A stretch of DNA of 64,000 bases from DATMBF01 sp035559595 (GCA_035559595.1 DATMBF010000030.1:65030-129029), one strand, 5' to 3'. Counted from the stretch's first letter, positions 34,342-44,617 are shown. Numbers and translations: made by a program. Notes: generated by a model from the letters alone, not told the origin.

Positions 34342-34854
34342 GTGACCATCGAGACGTTTGTCTTCTACATTCTGGCTTTCCTCGCGGTCGGCTCTGCATT
34401 CATGGTCATCCTGCACCGCAATCCGGTTACCTCTGCGTTGTACCTTGTGTTTCATTTCTTCGTGCTGGGAGGGCTCTATCTTACTCTCCACGCTCAGTTC
34501 ATTGCCGTGATTCAGATTCTTGTCTACGCCGGAGCGATCATGGTGCTGTTTCTCTTTGTGATCATGCTGCTGAACTTACGGGACGAGCGCTCTTTGCGTG
34601 AAGCAATAACCTGGAAAAAAACTCTAGCTGCTGCCTTGAGCGCGGGTTTGCTCGTAGAACTGATCTACATCGTCGGCTTTTCGGCTGGAGAGCCAAAACT
34701 GATTAGTCCCGCAAAGGCAATCGAAGTCGGTACGACGGAATACATCGGAAAACAACTTTTCACGAGGTTCCTCTTCCCGTTTGAGGTAACGTCGGTACTT
34801 TTGCTTGCGGCAATCGTCGGGGCCGTGCTGCTGGCAAAGCGAAAGTTGGATTGA
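34342..34854 (+). CDS. nuoJ: NADH-quinone oxidoreductase subunit J
   Basis: Membrane-arm subunit of complex I with five helices. The LYLVFHFFVLGGLYLTL and IQILVYAGAIMVLFLFVIMLL segments (each cited within its conserved core, VYAGAIMVLFLFVIML) are typical. I start it at GTG 34342, with GGGGAG nine bases upstream, rather than TTG 34318. 170 residues. First of the nuo genes in this operon; nuoA-I are not in the window. Confidence 0.93.
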   Translation: MTIETFVFYILAFLAVGSAFMVILHRNPVTSALYLVFHFFVLGGLYLTLHAQFIAVIQILVYAGAIMVLFLFVIMLLNLRDERSLREAITWKKTLAAALSAGLLVELIYIVGFSAGEPKLISPAKAIEVGTTEYIGKQLFTRFLFPFEVTSVLLLAAIVGAVLLAKRKLD

Positions 34855-34857
34855 TCA

Positions 34858-35157
34858 ATGGATCTCAACGCCTATCTTATTCTGAGCGCTGTAACATTCG
34901 TCATCGGCGTAACCGGCGTTCTCACACGCCGCAACGCCATTATCGTTTTCATGTCGATTGAGCTGATGCTGAACTCTGTCAATCTTACACTCGTTGCCTT
35001 CTCGGCTTACCTTGGCGATGCGACAGGACAGATGCTGGTGTTCTTCGTTATGACGCTCGCCGCCGCCGAAGCCGCTGTGGGGTTGGCCATCATCATCGCC
35101 CTCTTCCGCAACAAGCAGACGGTGAATTTGGACGAAGTGAATATTCTCAAATGGTGA
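34858..35157 (+). CDS. nuoK: NADH-quinone oxidoreductase subunit K
   Basis: Small three-helix MrpC-like subunit. The two buried glutamates of the proton path are seen in IVFMSIELMLNSVNL and AAAEAAVGLAII. 99 residues, normal. Starts three bases after nuoJ. Confidence 0.95.
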   Translation: MDLNAYLILSAVTFVIGVTGVLTRRNAIIVFMSIELMLNSVNLTLVAFSAYLGDATGQMLVFFVMTLAAAEAAVGLAIIIALFRNKQTVNLDEVNILKW

Positions 35158-35211
35158 CAATCGAGAACCCAACCAAAAACCAATAACGGATAACCTCAAC
35201 CGGCCTCACCA

Positions 35212-37191
35212 ATGTCCCCTTTTCCCTTCACTCCCCTCATCGTCTTGTTTCCCCTTTTGGGCTTTGGTGTTCTCGGCCTCATGGGTTGGAGATTCAAGGC
35301 CAACGAGAAGCTCATCGGGATTATTGGATCTGGCTCGGTCGGTCTTTCGTTTGTTTTCTCCACGGTAATCTTCATTCATATGCTCGGTCTTGACGTGGCT
35401 GAGCGAAAAGCCGTTGTCGAGTTATTTCCATGGATCTCGACGTTCTCTGGAACGGCAGCGACACTCTCTGTTTCTGTTGCTTACCAGATCGATCAGCTCT
35501 CCATTCTCATGGCGTTGATTGTTACGGGCGTTGGATTCTTGATTCATGTCTACTCCATCGGTTACATGCACGGTGATCCGGGCTTCTGGAGATTCTTCGC
35601 GTACCTCAATCTCTTCATCTTTGCGATGTTAAATCTCGTCCTGGCAGACAATTTCTTGCTGATGTTTCTCGGTTGGGAAGGGGTCGGCCTCTGTTCATAT
35701 CTTCTCATCGGATTTTGGTACGATCGCAAGTTTGATGTCGGCGGATATCCGCCAGGGAAGGCGACGACAAGCGATGCAGCAAAGAAGGCGTTTATCGTGA
35801 ACAGAGTAGGGGATGTCGGGTTCCTCCTTGGGATGTTCCTCATCTTCACGACATTCGGAAGCCTCAACTTTGAGACCGTCTTTTCGCGAGCAGCGGTACT
35901 GACGATTGATTCGGCGACTATGACCTGGTTGACGCTTCTGCTTTTCTTGGGCGCCACGGGAAAGTCTGCTCAGATTCCGCTCCACATTTGGTTGCCGGAC
36001 GCGATGGCAGGTCCAACGCCGGTTAGTGCGCTCATCCATGCTGCAACAATGGTTACAGCCGGCGTGTACATGGTCGCTCGTTGTTCCGTACTTTTTGCAA
36101 TGGCTCCGGCGGCGTTAGCTGTTGTCGCTGCGGTCGGGGCGTTTACGGCGCTCATGGCTGCATCGATCGGACTCGTGCAGAATGACATCAAAAAAGTGCT
36201 GGCGTATTCAACCGTCAGTCAGCTCGGTTATATGTTTCTTGCGATGGGAGTGGCCGCGTTTGCAGCCGGGATGTTTCACGTGCTGACGCACGCGTTCTTC
36301 AAAGCGCTGCTCTTTCTGGGATCAGGTGCAGTCATTCACGCCATGCACGATGAGCAGGATATTCAGAAGATGGGGGGATTGAAAGAGCATCTCCCGACAA
36401 CGTACAAGACGTTTCTGATTGGTGCGATTGCAATCGCGGGAATCCCACCGTTCGCCGGATTTTTCAGCAAAGATGAAATCCTCTGGAAGACATTCAGCGG
36501 GGACTATGGGTCGGTCGGTCTCTGGTTTGTCGGCCTGTTCGGCGCAGGACTGACGGCGTTCTACATGTTCCGGCTTGTTTATCTCACGTTCGACGGTGAG
36601 CCCCGGTATGGTCACGACAAACATCCGCATGAAGCGCCGAAGACGATGACGGTTCCGCTCATTATCCTCGCGTTCCTCTCCGTGGTAGGTGGATTTGTTG
36701 GAATTCCAGAGAGTCTCTCTGGCGGCAATGCCATCGAACATTGGCTGGAGCCGGTTTTCGCGCCTGCAATCCTGAAGCTGCGCATTACGCCTCATGCGGT
36801 GGTTGCTCTTGAGTATGTGCTGATGGCTCTTTCGGTCGGTGTTGCTCTGGCTGGTATCTGGACGGCACGGAAGATCTACGTGTATCGTGAGGAGGTCTGG
36901 CGATCGATGACGGATCGACTCACAGGATTGTATCGCCTGCTTTGGAACAAGTATTATGTTGATGAGGCCTACGATGCGGTGGTTGTTCGGCCTACGGTGA
37001 AGGTTTCAGAATCGTTTTTGTGGAAAGTCTTTGATGTCTCCGGTATCGACGGAGTCGTCAATGGAACCGCCACACTCGTTGCTCGTGTGGCCGACGGTCT
37101 GCGAAAAATCCAGACCGGTGTTGCACAGATGTATGCGGTTGTCTTTGTTGCCGGTATTGTGATGATTCTCCTTTGGATTGTTTTCCGGTAG
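35212..37191 (+). CDS. nuoL: NADH-quinone oxidoreductase subunit L
   Basis: Largest antiporter-like subunit (MrpA-like). Conserved Glu and Lys of the proton channel are in FLGWEGVGLCSYLLIGFWY (core LGWEGVGLCSYLLIG), GATGKSAQIPLHIWLPDAM (core GKSAQIPLHIWLPDAM) and PTPVSALIHAATMVTAG. The C-terminal lateral helix and final anchor are present (residues about 540-659). Full length at 659. Confidence 0.96.
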   Translation: MSPFPFTPLIVLFPLLGFGVLGLMGWRFKANEKLIGIIGSGSVGLSFVFSTVIFIHMLGLDVAERKAVVELFPWISTFSGTAATLSVSVAYQIDQLSILMALIVTGVGFLIHVYSIGYMHGDPGFWRFFAYLNLFIFAMLNLVLADNFLLMFLGWEGVGLCSYLLIGFWYDRKFDVGGYPPGKATTSDAAKKAFIVNRVGDVGFLLGMFLIFTTFGSLNFETVFSRAAVLTIDSATMTWLTLLLFLGATGKSAQIPLHIWLPDAMAGPTPVSALIHAATMVTAGVYMVARCSVLFAMAPAALAVVAAVGAFTALMAASIGLVQNDIKKVLAYSTVSQLGYMFLAMGVAAFAAGMFHVLTHAFFKALLFLGSGAVIHAMHDEQDIQKMGGLKEHLPTTYKTFLIGAIAIAGIPPFAGFFSKDEILWKTFSGDYGSVGLWFVGLFGAGLTAFYMFRLVYLTFDGEPRYGHDKHPHEAPKTMTVPLIILAFLSVVGGFVGIPESLSGGNAIEHWLEPVFAPAILKLRITPHAVVALEYVLMALSVGVALAGIWTARKIYVYREEVWRSMTDRLTGLYRLLWNKYYVDEAYDAVVVRPTVKVSESFLWKVFDVSGIDGVVNGTATLVARVADGLRKIQTGVAQMYAVVFVAGIVMILLWIVFR

Positions 37192-37194
37192 GCC

Positions 37195-38757
37195 ATGGTA
37201 GCTGATCATATTCTCTCAATTACAATCTTTTTTCCGTTTGTCGGCGTCCTCATTCTTTTGTTCACAGACAAAGAGAGAGGCCAGCTTATCAAGCTTGTCG
37301 GCTTCCTGACGACGCTTGCGACATTCGTCATCTCGCTGTATCTCTATTTTGAGTTCGAGCCGACCATGCCGGGATTTCAGTTCCTTTATCAGGCTGAGTG
37401 GATTCAGGGATTGAATATTCGCTACTCGCTCGGTATCGATGGTATGGCGTTGCTCTTGATTTTGCTCACGACGTTCTTGACACCGGTGGCTTTGCTTGGG
37501 ACATGGAATTCCATCAAAGAACGGCTCAAAGAATACACTATCATGATTTTGCTGCTTGAAGTCGGGATGGTTGGAGTCTTCGCCGCGCTTGATCTTTTTC
37601 TCTTTTACATTTTCTGGGAAGCGATGCTCATTCCGATGTACTTCATTATCGGAATCTGGGGTGGACCGGAGCGCGTCTATGCGGCGATCAAATTCTTCCT
37701 CTTTACACTCCTTGGAAGCTTGTTGATGCTTGTTGCCATCATTGCCCTTGGTTACGTTGTTTCGACGATGCCGGGAGGAGTCTTCACGACGAGTTTTCTG
37801 GACTTGCAAGCGATGGCGCCGAAACTGCCGGCCGCGGTTCAGGGGTGGATGTTCGCAGCGTTTGCCCTCAGCTTTGCCATCAAAGTCCCTGTATTCCCCT
37901 TCCACACATGGCTACCGGATGCCCACGTACAGGCGCCGACGGCAGGGAGCGTCATTCTTGCCGGCGTGCTTCTGAAGATGGGAACATACGGCTTCATTCG
38001 TTTCTGTCTTCCTCTCTTCCCGCAGGCTTCGATAAATTTCATGCCGTATCTGAGTATTCTGGCTGTCATCGGCATTGTCTACGGTGCTCTCGTTTCCATG
38101 GTGCAAACGGATATCAAGAAGCTGGTCGCGTACTCCTCCGTCTCTCATCTTGGATTTGTCGTGCTCGGAATTTTCTCATTCACCGAAGAGGGGATGCAGG
38201 GGGCGATTATACAGATGATCAATCATGGACTCTCCACGGGAGCGCTCTTTCTCTTGGTGGGAATGATCTACGATCGCGCACACACACGGCAGATTACGGA
38301 TTTCGGCGGTGTCGCGAAGGTGATGCCGGTGTATGCAACACTTTTCCTTATTGTTTCGCTTTCCTCGCTCGGTTTGCCCGGTCTGAACGGTTTTGTGGGG
38401 GAATTCCTGATCCTCATTGGTGCATTTAAGTCACAGTTCCTTGCTTCTCCGGTTTATTCTGCGTTTGCTGCAACGGGCGTCATTTTTGCCGCCGTCTATT
38501 TGCTCTGGATGTATCAGAGAGTGATGCTTGGTCCGATGCGGGAGGGGGGATTGTACCATGGCGTACGGCTCACGGACAGCAATCTCCGTGAGAATCTCTC
38601 GCTTGCAGCTGTCGTTGTGTTCATTGTTTGGATTGGAGTGTATCCCGCGACATTCTTAGGAAAATCGGCTCTTGTTTCAAAGCACCTCGTTCAAAAAATG
38701 GAAGATATCCGTCGAGGAGCGAACGTTCGCGGAATAATTGGTTCGACAATTCAATAA
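37195..38757 (+). CDS. nuoM: NADH-quinone oxidoreductase subunit M
   Basis: Antiporter-like subunit with about 14 helices. LEVGMVGVFAALDLFLFYIFWEAMLIP holds the channel Glu (core FYIFWEAMLIPMY). FAIKVPVFPFHTWLPDAHV and APTAGSVILAGVLLKMGTYG are diagnostic. 520 residues. Starts three bases after nuoL. Unlike the usual order, nuoN does not follow directly: two antiporter genes intervene. Confidence 0.96.
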   Translation: MVADHILSITIFFPFVGVLILLFTDKERGQLIKLVGFLTTLATFVISLYLYFEFEPTMPGFQFLYQAEWIQGLNIRYSLGIDGMALLLILLTTFLTPVALLGTWNSIKERLKEYTIMILLLEVGMVGVFAALDLFLFYIFWEAMLIPMYFIIGIWGGPERVYAAIKFFLFTLLGSLLMLVAIIALGYVVSTMPGGVFTTSFLDLQAMAPKLPAAVQGWMFAAFALSFAIKVPVFPFHTWLPDAHVQAPTAGSVILAGVLLKMGTYGFIRFCLPLFPQASINFMPYLSILAVIGIVYGALVSMVQTDIKKLVAYSSVSHLGFVVLGIFSFTEEGMQGAIIQMINHGLSTGALFLLVGMIYDRAHTRQITDFGGVAKVMPVYATLFLIVSLSSLGLPGLNGFVGEFLILIGAFKSQFLASPVYSAFAATGVIFAAVYLLWMYQRVMLGPMREGGLYHGVRLTDSNLRENLSLAAVVVFIVWIGVYPATFLGKSALVSKHLVQKMEDIRRGANVRGIIGSTIQ

Positions 38758-38769
38758 CAAGGGAAAACC

Positions 38770-40203
38770 ATGAAGCCTGACATACGACGGCCACTAACAA
38801 TTCTTGTGATCCTTGGTCTGGGTCTTTATGCGTTGTTCAATATTCTCGAGCACGAGATTGAAAACGTTGTGATTAAGCCGGTCGAAGGGTGGCTTGTTCT
38901 TCCCTTTGTCTTGTTGCTTGGCTCGATCGCTGTTGCTCCGTTCATCAATCGGCACTGGTGGGAGCATAATTATCCGAAGGTTTCGTACGCCCTCGGAGCG
39001 GTGATGGTGCTGTACTACATCTTTGTCCTCGACAATGTTCCTCGGCTGCTACTCACGTTCCATGAGTACGTCAGCTTCATTTCGCTGATCGGTTCTCTGT
39101 TTGTTGTCGCGGGAGGAATTCATCTTCGTATTCGAGGAAAGGCGGCGCCGTATGAGAATGTTCTCTTGCTCGCATTCGGAGCGGTGATTTCCAATTTCCT
39201 TGGAACAACAGGCGCGTCAATGCTGCTCATTCGTCCGTACCTGCGGATCAACCGCATGCGCATTAAGCCGTATCATATTGTTTTCTTCATCTTTGTCGTG
39301 AGCAACATTGGCGGTGCGCTTACCCCTATCGGAGATCCGCCGCTCTTTTTGGGATACCTCAAGGGAGTACCGTTCTTTTGGGTTATTACGCGTGTCTGGC
39401 ATATTTGGGCAATGACATTGGGGATCCTTTTGACCGTGTTCTTTGTGATCGATTGGTATAATTTTCGAAAGTACTCCGCAGAGCAACGGAAAACGTACTT
39501 GGAACCCGATCAGCCTGAGTTCTCCGGTCTGCACAACATCTTTTTCCTCGCCGTTATTCTCGGGTCAGTGTTCATTTCCCATCCCATCATGCTTCGGGAA
39601 CTGATTATGTGGGGTGCGGCATTTGCTTCGTATTACACCACAAAGGCAAGCATTCATGAGAAGAATGAGTTCAATTTCATCCCCATTCGCGAAGTGGCAA
39701 TCCTCTTTGCGGGAATTTTTGCCACGATGATCCCTGCGCTAGATTGGCTGGAGCTGAATTCGAGTACGCTCGGAATTGTCACCCCCGCGCAATATTACTG
39801 GGGCACGGGGGCGCTTTCCAGCTTTCTGGATAATGCGCCGACGTATTTGAATTTCCTCAGCGCGGCCTTCGGACTGCATGGGGCGAGTGTGGATAACCTT
39901 GGACATATGCAAGCCATCCTGGGCATTAGTTCTGTGGAATCACTAGGACTCGTGAATCCGCTGCAACCAGGTGCCTTTGCGATAACGGGCGAAACCTGGA
40001 GATACGTGCAGGCGATTTCCGTGGCGGCGGTTTTCTTTGGGGCTTGTACATACATTGGTAACGGACCGAATTTCATGGTGAAATCGATTGCTGAGCAGGC
40101 GAACATTGAGATGCCGAGTTTCTTTGGATATGTGGTGAAGTATACGATCCCGGTTTTGCTTCCAATTTTCGCTGTTGTGTGGTACGTTTATTTCAGGCAA
40201 TAG
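38770..40203 (+). CDS. NhaD-like sodium/proton antiporter
   Basis: Ion-transporter superfamily membrane protein with 11-12 helices. The pattern AVISNFLGTTGASMLL…NIGGALTPIGDPPLFLGYL is typical of NhaD-type Na+/H+ antiporters and the related arsenite/citrate permeases. A matching C-terminal half-site reads SSFLDNAPTYLNF. 477 residues. It sits 12 bases after nuoM. The exported ion is inferred from family and context. Confidence 0.85.
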   Translation: MKPDIRRPLTILVILGLGLYALFNILEHEIENVVIKPVEGWLVLPFVLLLGSIAVAPFINRHWWEHNYPKVSYALGAVMVLYYIFVLDNVPRLLLTFHEYVSFISLIGSLFVVAGGIHLRIRGKAAPYENVLLLAFGAVISNFLGTTGASMLLIRPYLRINRMRIKPYHIVFFIFVVSNIGGALTPIGDPPLFLGYLKGVPFFWVITRVWHIWAMTLGILLTVFFVIDWYNFRKYSAEQRKTYLEPDQPEFSGLHNIFFLAVILGSVFISHPIMLRELIMWGAAFASYYTTKASIHEKNEFNFIPIREVAILFAGIFATMIPALDWLELNSSTLGIVTPAQYYWGTGALSSFLDNAPTYLNFLSAAFGLHGASVDNLGHMQAILGISSVESLGLVNPLQPGAFAITGETWRYVQAISVAAVFFGACTYIGNGPNFMVKSIAEQANIEMPSFFGYVVKYTIPVLLPIFAVVWYVYFRQ

Positions 40204-40224
40204 AGTTCAGGAGGAGATTGTCTT

Positions 40225-41601
40225 TTGAAAATCGCTCTCTTGTTGGGAATTCTAGCGACGACAAGCTTCGTGGGGCAGGTTTCAGAGCCTGCGCACGACC
40301 CCGCGGCAGGACATCATGACCCGGTGGCTCCTGTGCTGGTTGCGTTGACTGTGATTCTTGCCGCAGCCAAGATTGGCAGTGAAGTGTTTGAGAGAATGAA
40401 GCAACCGGCGGTCCTGGGTGAATTGCTTGTTGGCGTTCTCCTGGGAAATCTCATTCTCATAAACCCGGGCTGGGATTTTTTCGAGCCGCTTCGTGTCGAC
40501 AACATCACAGAGCATTGGGCCGTTGTCATTGATAGCTTTGCGAGGATCGGCGTTATCCTGCTGCTGTTTGAAGTCGGATTAGAATCAACAGTGGCAGATA
40601 TGCGGCGCGTTGGAGTTTCTTCTCTTCTTGTGGCGGCAGTGGGTGTGATAGCCCCATTTGCGTTGGGTTACATCTCCAGCTCGCTGTTTATTAGTAAAGT
40701 GCCGCAGGTCATTTTGGACATGAACCCCGAGTTTGACATCATGAATATTCATATGTTCATCGGCGCTACGCTTTGTGCAACGAGTGTCGGAATCACTGCT
40801 CGGGTGTTTAAGGATCTTGGCAAGATTCAGATTCGGGAGGCGAAGATCATCCTTGGCGCAGCCGTCATCGATGATGTCCTCGGCCTAATTATCCTGGCTG
40901 TTGTGGCAGGCATCATCATTGCTGCTGAGACCGGTGTTCCGATGGAACCGATAGCGGTTCTCCAAATCACCGCTCTTGCGCTGGGTTTCCTTGTTGCTTC
41001 GATCGTGATCGGATTGGTGTTTGTGCCCCGGATTCTCAGCAAGCTCGCCGTTTTGCGAACACATGGAGTTATGCTGGTATCCGCCCTTCTCTTTTGCTTT
41101 CTGCTCTCGTACCTTGCGAACCTCGCCGGTCTGGCTGCGATTGTGGGTGCCTTCGCGGCCGGATTAATTCTGGAGGAAGTACACTTTACAGAGTTTCGAG
41201 AGAAGAAGTCGCTTCACGAGTTGCTGACGCCGGTAACAACATTTCTTGTTCCCATATTCTTTGTCGTTATGGGAATCCAGGTACGTCTTGAAACATTTCT
41301 CAATGCCAGCGTCATCGGCCTTGCAGGAGGCTTAACAGTTGCCGCATTTATCGGCAAACAGGTCTGCGGACTTGCCGTTCTCGAAAGAGGAATGGATCGG
41401 CTCTCGATAGGTCTCGGTATGGTGCCCCGCGGCGAAGTGGGACTGATTTTTGCCAGCATTGGTAAGGGGCTCGGTGTCGTGGATGACGCAATCTTTTCAG
41501 GCATTGTCATCATGGTTATTGTGACGACGCTTGTGACGCCTCCCCTGCTGAAGTTCTCGCTTGCCCGCTACGAGCGCAGGAAGAACGCTGTGACCACATG
41601 A
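40225..41601 (+). CDS. CPA2 family cation/proton antiporter (Kef type)
   Basis: Monovalent cation/proton antiporter, about 12-13 helices. Visible motifs are ARIGVILLLFEVGLES near residue 108 and the ion-site block ILGAAVIDDVLGLIILA, with its Asp-Asp pair. No C-terminal TrkA-N (RCK) domain is present, so it is not ligand-gated as KefB/C are. Start is TTG 40225 after a strong AGGAGGAG. It lies between the NhaD-like gene and nuoN. K+ versus Na+ cannot be settled. Confidence 0.88.
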   Translation: MKIALLLGILATTSFVGQVSEPAHDPAAGHHDPVAPVLVALTVILAAAKIGSEVFERMKQPAVLGELLVGVLLGNLILINPGWDFFEPLRVDNITEHWAVVIDSFARIGVILLLFEVGLESTVADMRRVGVSSLLVAAVGVIAPFALGYISSSLFISKVPQVILDMNPEFDIMNIHMFIGATLCATSVGITARVFKDLGKIQIREAKIILGAAVIDDVLGLIILAVVAGIIIAAETGVPMEPIAVLQITALALGFLVASIVIGLVFVPRILSKLAVLRTHGVMLVSALLFCFLLSYLANLAGLAAIVGAFAAGLILEEVHFTEFREKKSLHELLTPVTTFLVPIFFVVMGIQVRLETFLNASVIGLAGGLTVAAFIGKQVCGLAVLERGMDRLSIGLGMVPRGEVGLIFASIGKGLGVVDDAIFSGIVIMVIVTTLVTPPLLKFSLARYERRKNAVTT

Positions 41602-41624
41602 AGGAATGAATTCGGATTGATCAC

Positions 41625-43040
41625 TTGAGCACTCAGGACCTCTGGATAAACTCTCCGTTTCTCTCGCTTGTCATTACAGGCGTAATTGCCCTTTTGGTTG
41701 AAGGCGCCCGCAAGAATGCTTCGCTTTCGGGTGCCATTACGCAGCTTGGACTCATTGTGGCAATTGCTCTCGCGATTTTCACGTTTTGGGAAACTGCTCC
41801 ATCGTTCTCCAACATGGTTCAGACGGGGGGATACGCCAATTACTTCACGCTGCTGTTTCTCGTCTCCGCGTTGCTGACGGTCATTCTTTCAAAGCCCTAT
41901 CTCGAACGAACGCGGTGGCATCGAGGCGAGTTTTATCTTTTGATCATTTTTGCAACATCGGGTATGATTCTGATGGCCTCCGCGCTTGATCTGATTGTCC
42001 TTTTCCTTGGCCTCGAGCTCATGTCTGTTTCGCTCTACGTTCTTGCCGGTTTCGCCCGAACGAAGTTGATCTCGAATGAGTCGGGTTTGAAGTACTTTCT
42101 CCTTGGTGCCTTTGCCACGGGATTCCTTCTGTACGGCATTGCACTGATCTACGGAACGGCGGGCACCACCAACCTTCCGGCAATAGCTGAACAATTCACA
42201 CGCCTCGCCGATAACACCCTCTTTCTCATCGGTGTAGGCATGCTCATCGTATCGTTTTCGTTCAAGGTGGCAGCTGTGCCTTTCCACATGTGGGCCCCCG
42301 ATGTGTATCAAGGCGCTCCGACCACAGTAACCGCGTTCATGTCCACCGGCGCAAAAGCAGCCGCCTTTGCAGCGTTTGTTTCGGTGTTTCTCCGAACGTT
42401 CGAATTCTCCGGTGCGCGTGTGAACGAGGCCTTAGCATACAGTGCTGCAGCTTCGATGATTCTCGGCAACGTTATTGCCATCGCGCAAACCAACCTGAAA
42501 CGTCTCCTTGCCTATTCCAGCATCGCGCACGCGGGATACATGCTTGTCGGCCTCGCCGCTGCAAACAACGAAGGGCAAACGGGAATCCTCTTCTACCTTT
42601 CGGCTTACACAGCGATGAATCTCGGAGCCTTCGGCATCATCTCGTTGATGGAGCAGGAAGGAGATAAGAATCTGACCTTTGATGATTATGCCGGTCTGAG
42701 TTCCCGGCGACCGTTTGTCGCTGCCCTTATGGCGGTGTTCATGTTCTCGCTCGCTGGCATTCCGCCGTTTGCCGGATTCTTCGGCAAGTACTATGTCTTT
42801 CTCGCCGCCGTCAAAGCGGACATGACGTGGTTGGCGGTTATTGGGGTGTTGACGAGCGTTGTTTCTGTTTACTATTATCTCCGACTCGTCGTCACGATGT
42901 ACTTCCGTGATGGTGAGGCGGATCTTCCCGCTCAGCCGACGAAATTAGCACTCGCAGTTCTCTGTCTTGCCGCTCTCGTCGTACTCCAGCTTGGACTTTT
43001 TCCCTCTACCATTCTCGATATCACACAGCGGTTTTTCTGA
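41625..43040 (+). CDS. nuoN: NADH-quinone oxidoreductase subunit N
   Basis: Third antiporter-like subunit. LDLIVLFLGLELMSVSLYVLAGF (core FLGLELMSVSLYVLAG) holds the channel Glu; FKVAAVPFHMWAPDVYQGAPT is the NuoN signature (core PFHMWAPDVYQGAPT). 471 residues. TTG start at 41625; there is no better codon before the first helix. It follows the CPA2 gene by 23 bases. nnrD starts five bases after its stop. Confidence 0.95.
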   Translation: MSTQDLWINSPFLSLVITGVIALLVEGARKNASLSGAITQLGLIVAIALAIFTFWETAPSFSNMVQTGGYANYFTLLFLVSALLTVILSKPYLERTRWHRGEFYLLIIFATSGMILMASALDLIVLFLGLELMSVSLYVLAGFARTKLISNESGLKYFLLGAFATGFLLYGIALIYGTAGTTNLPAIAEQFTRLADNTLFLIGVGMLIVSFSFKVAAVPFHMWAPDVYQGAPTTVTAFMSTGAKAAAFAAFVSVFLRTFEFSGARVNEALAYSAAASMILGNVIAIAQTNLKRLLAYSSIAHAGYMLVGLAAANNEGQTGILFYLSAYTAMNLGAFGIISLMEQEGDKNLTFDDYAGLSSRRPFVAALMAVFMFSLAGIPPFAGFFGKYYVFLAAVKADMTWLAVIGVLTSVVSVYYYLRLVVTMYFRDGEADLPAQPTKLALAVLCLAALVVLQLGLFPSTILDITQRFF

Positions 43041-43045
43041 CCTTC

Positions 43046-44617
43046 ATGCAAACGCTTGTTACAGCGGATGAAATGCGATGGTGTGACGAAAAGACCATTC
43101 GCACAATCGGCATTCCCGCAATTGTGCTTATGGAGAACGCCGGGGGGAACGTTGCGCGGTTTATTCTGAACAGTTTTGGTCCGCTCCGAGGGAAAAACGT
43201 CATTGTCTTTTCCGGGAAAGGGAATAATGGTGGAGACGGATTTGTGATCGCACGACATCTTTCTCAGAACGGCGCACGCGTGTTTGCCGTGCTGCTTGCA
43301 CCCCCCGCTGAGCTGAAGGGAGACGCCAAGTCGAATTTTGCTATTCTTCAGCGAATTGCTCGACTGTCGAAAGAGGCGGTAAGCATCCTTCGATTCAGAA
43401 AGGAAACTCTTCGGTTGCTGCCGCGTCCTGATATTATTGTCGATGCGATTTTCGGAACGGGATTCTCCAGTCCTGCAAAAGGGGTATTTGCAGAGGCCAT
43501 TGGGTGGATAAATGCTCAAGCGGTGCCTCGTATTGCCGTTGATGTTCCGTCTGGTGTGAACGGCACAACAGGAATCGCCGAAGGCCCGGCAGTGAAGGCA
43601 ACGGTGACGACAACCTTAGGATTGCCAAAAACCGGCCTCTTCTGCAACGATGCCCGCGATCATACGGGGAAAATCGTGACGTTGGATATTGGAATCCCCG
43701 CTGCCGTCGTTGAGTCCGGTTCCTTCAAGACGTTTCTTGTTGAGTCGAGCGACATTTCCCCGCTTCTCCCGCGACGGCCGTCGACGGCGCACAAGTATTC
43801 CACAGGCAAGGTGTTTGTCCTGGCCGGATCGCGCGGATACACTGGAGCAGCGGCGTTGTGTGCTAAGGCCGCTCTTCGGACCGGGGCTGGTGCGGTTGTG
43901 CTTGGAACTCCGGACTCTGTCTATCCGATTCTTGCACGCAAACTTACCGAAGCCATTATTGAACCTCTTCCTTCAACGCTCGATGGATCTTTAAGCTTCA
44001 CTTCTTTGGAGAAGATAAAAAAGAGACTTTCGTGGGCAGACGTGATTGTCATTGGTCCGGGTCTGTCTCGTCATGAGGAGACTCAGAGACTGATTCAGAC
44101 AATTGTTCTTGAATCTCGATTCAGAGTTCTTGTCGATGCCGATGCTCTGTTTGCGCTTGCTGCCGCTGGTGTGAGTAAAGTCAGAAAATCAAGAGCCGAG
44201 CTTATATTAACTCCGCATGTAGGTGAGTATGCCCGCTTTGTTGGGAAACGAACGAGGGAGATTGAGCAGAAGAGAATTGAGGAAAGCCGTTCCGGAGCAG
44301 AGTCGTTGGGCAAGATTCTTGTCCTTAAAGGTGCCCCGACAATCACAGCAACGCCGGAAGGCGGGCTCTATCTGAATTCAACCGGTAATCCCGGCATGGC
44401 GACCGTGGGAGCGGGGGATGTTCTGTCGGGCATCATCGGTTCATTGTGGGCTCAGGGAATGAAAGCAGAGGAGGCTGCGAGAACGGGAGTATATCTCCAT
44501 GGTCTTTCCGGCGACCTTGCAGCAAAGTCGATCGGCATGAGAAGTCTCATTGCGCAGGACATGATTGACTTCCTTCCACACGCTTTTCACGCAACCGAGG
44601 CAGGGGAAGCGACCTGA
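43046..44617 (+). CDS. nnrD: bifunctional NAD(P)H-hydrate repair enzyme
   Basis: Repairs hydrated NADH and NADPH. The N-terminal YjeF_N domain (residues 1-215; VFSGKGNNGGDGFVIARHL) epimerises the R and S hydrates. The C-terminal ribokinase-like domain (about 230-515; GNPGMATVGAGDVLSGIIGS) dehydrates the S form using ADP or ATP. 523 residues, normal fused form. Its position right after the NADH dehydrogenase genes makes functional sense. Confidence 0.95.
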   Translation: MQTLVTADEMRWCDEKTIRTIGIPAIVLMENAGGNVARFILNSFGPLRGKNVIVFSGKGNNGGDGFVIARHLSQNGARVFAVLLAPPAELKGDAKSNFAILQRIARLSKEAVSILRFRKETLRLLPRPDIIVDAIFGTGFSSPAKGVFAEAIGWINAQAVPRIAVDVPSGVNGTTGIAEGPAVKATVTTTLGLPKTGLFCNDARDHTGKIVTLDIGIPAAVVESGSFKTFLVESSDISPLLPRRPSTAHKYSTGKVFVLAGSRGYTGAAALCAKAALRTGAGAVVLGTPDSVYPILARKLTEAIIEPLPSTLDGSLSFTSLEKIKKRLSWADVIVIGPGLSRHEETQRLIQTIVLESRFRVLVDADALFALAAAGVSKVRKSRAELILTPHVGEYARFVGKRTREIEQKRIEESRSGAESLGKILVLKGAPTITATPEGGLYLNSTGNPGMATVGAGDVLSGIIGSLWAQGMKAEEAARTGVYLHGLSGDLAAKSIGMRSLIAQDMIDFLPHAFHATEAGEAT

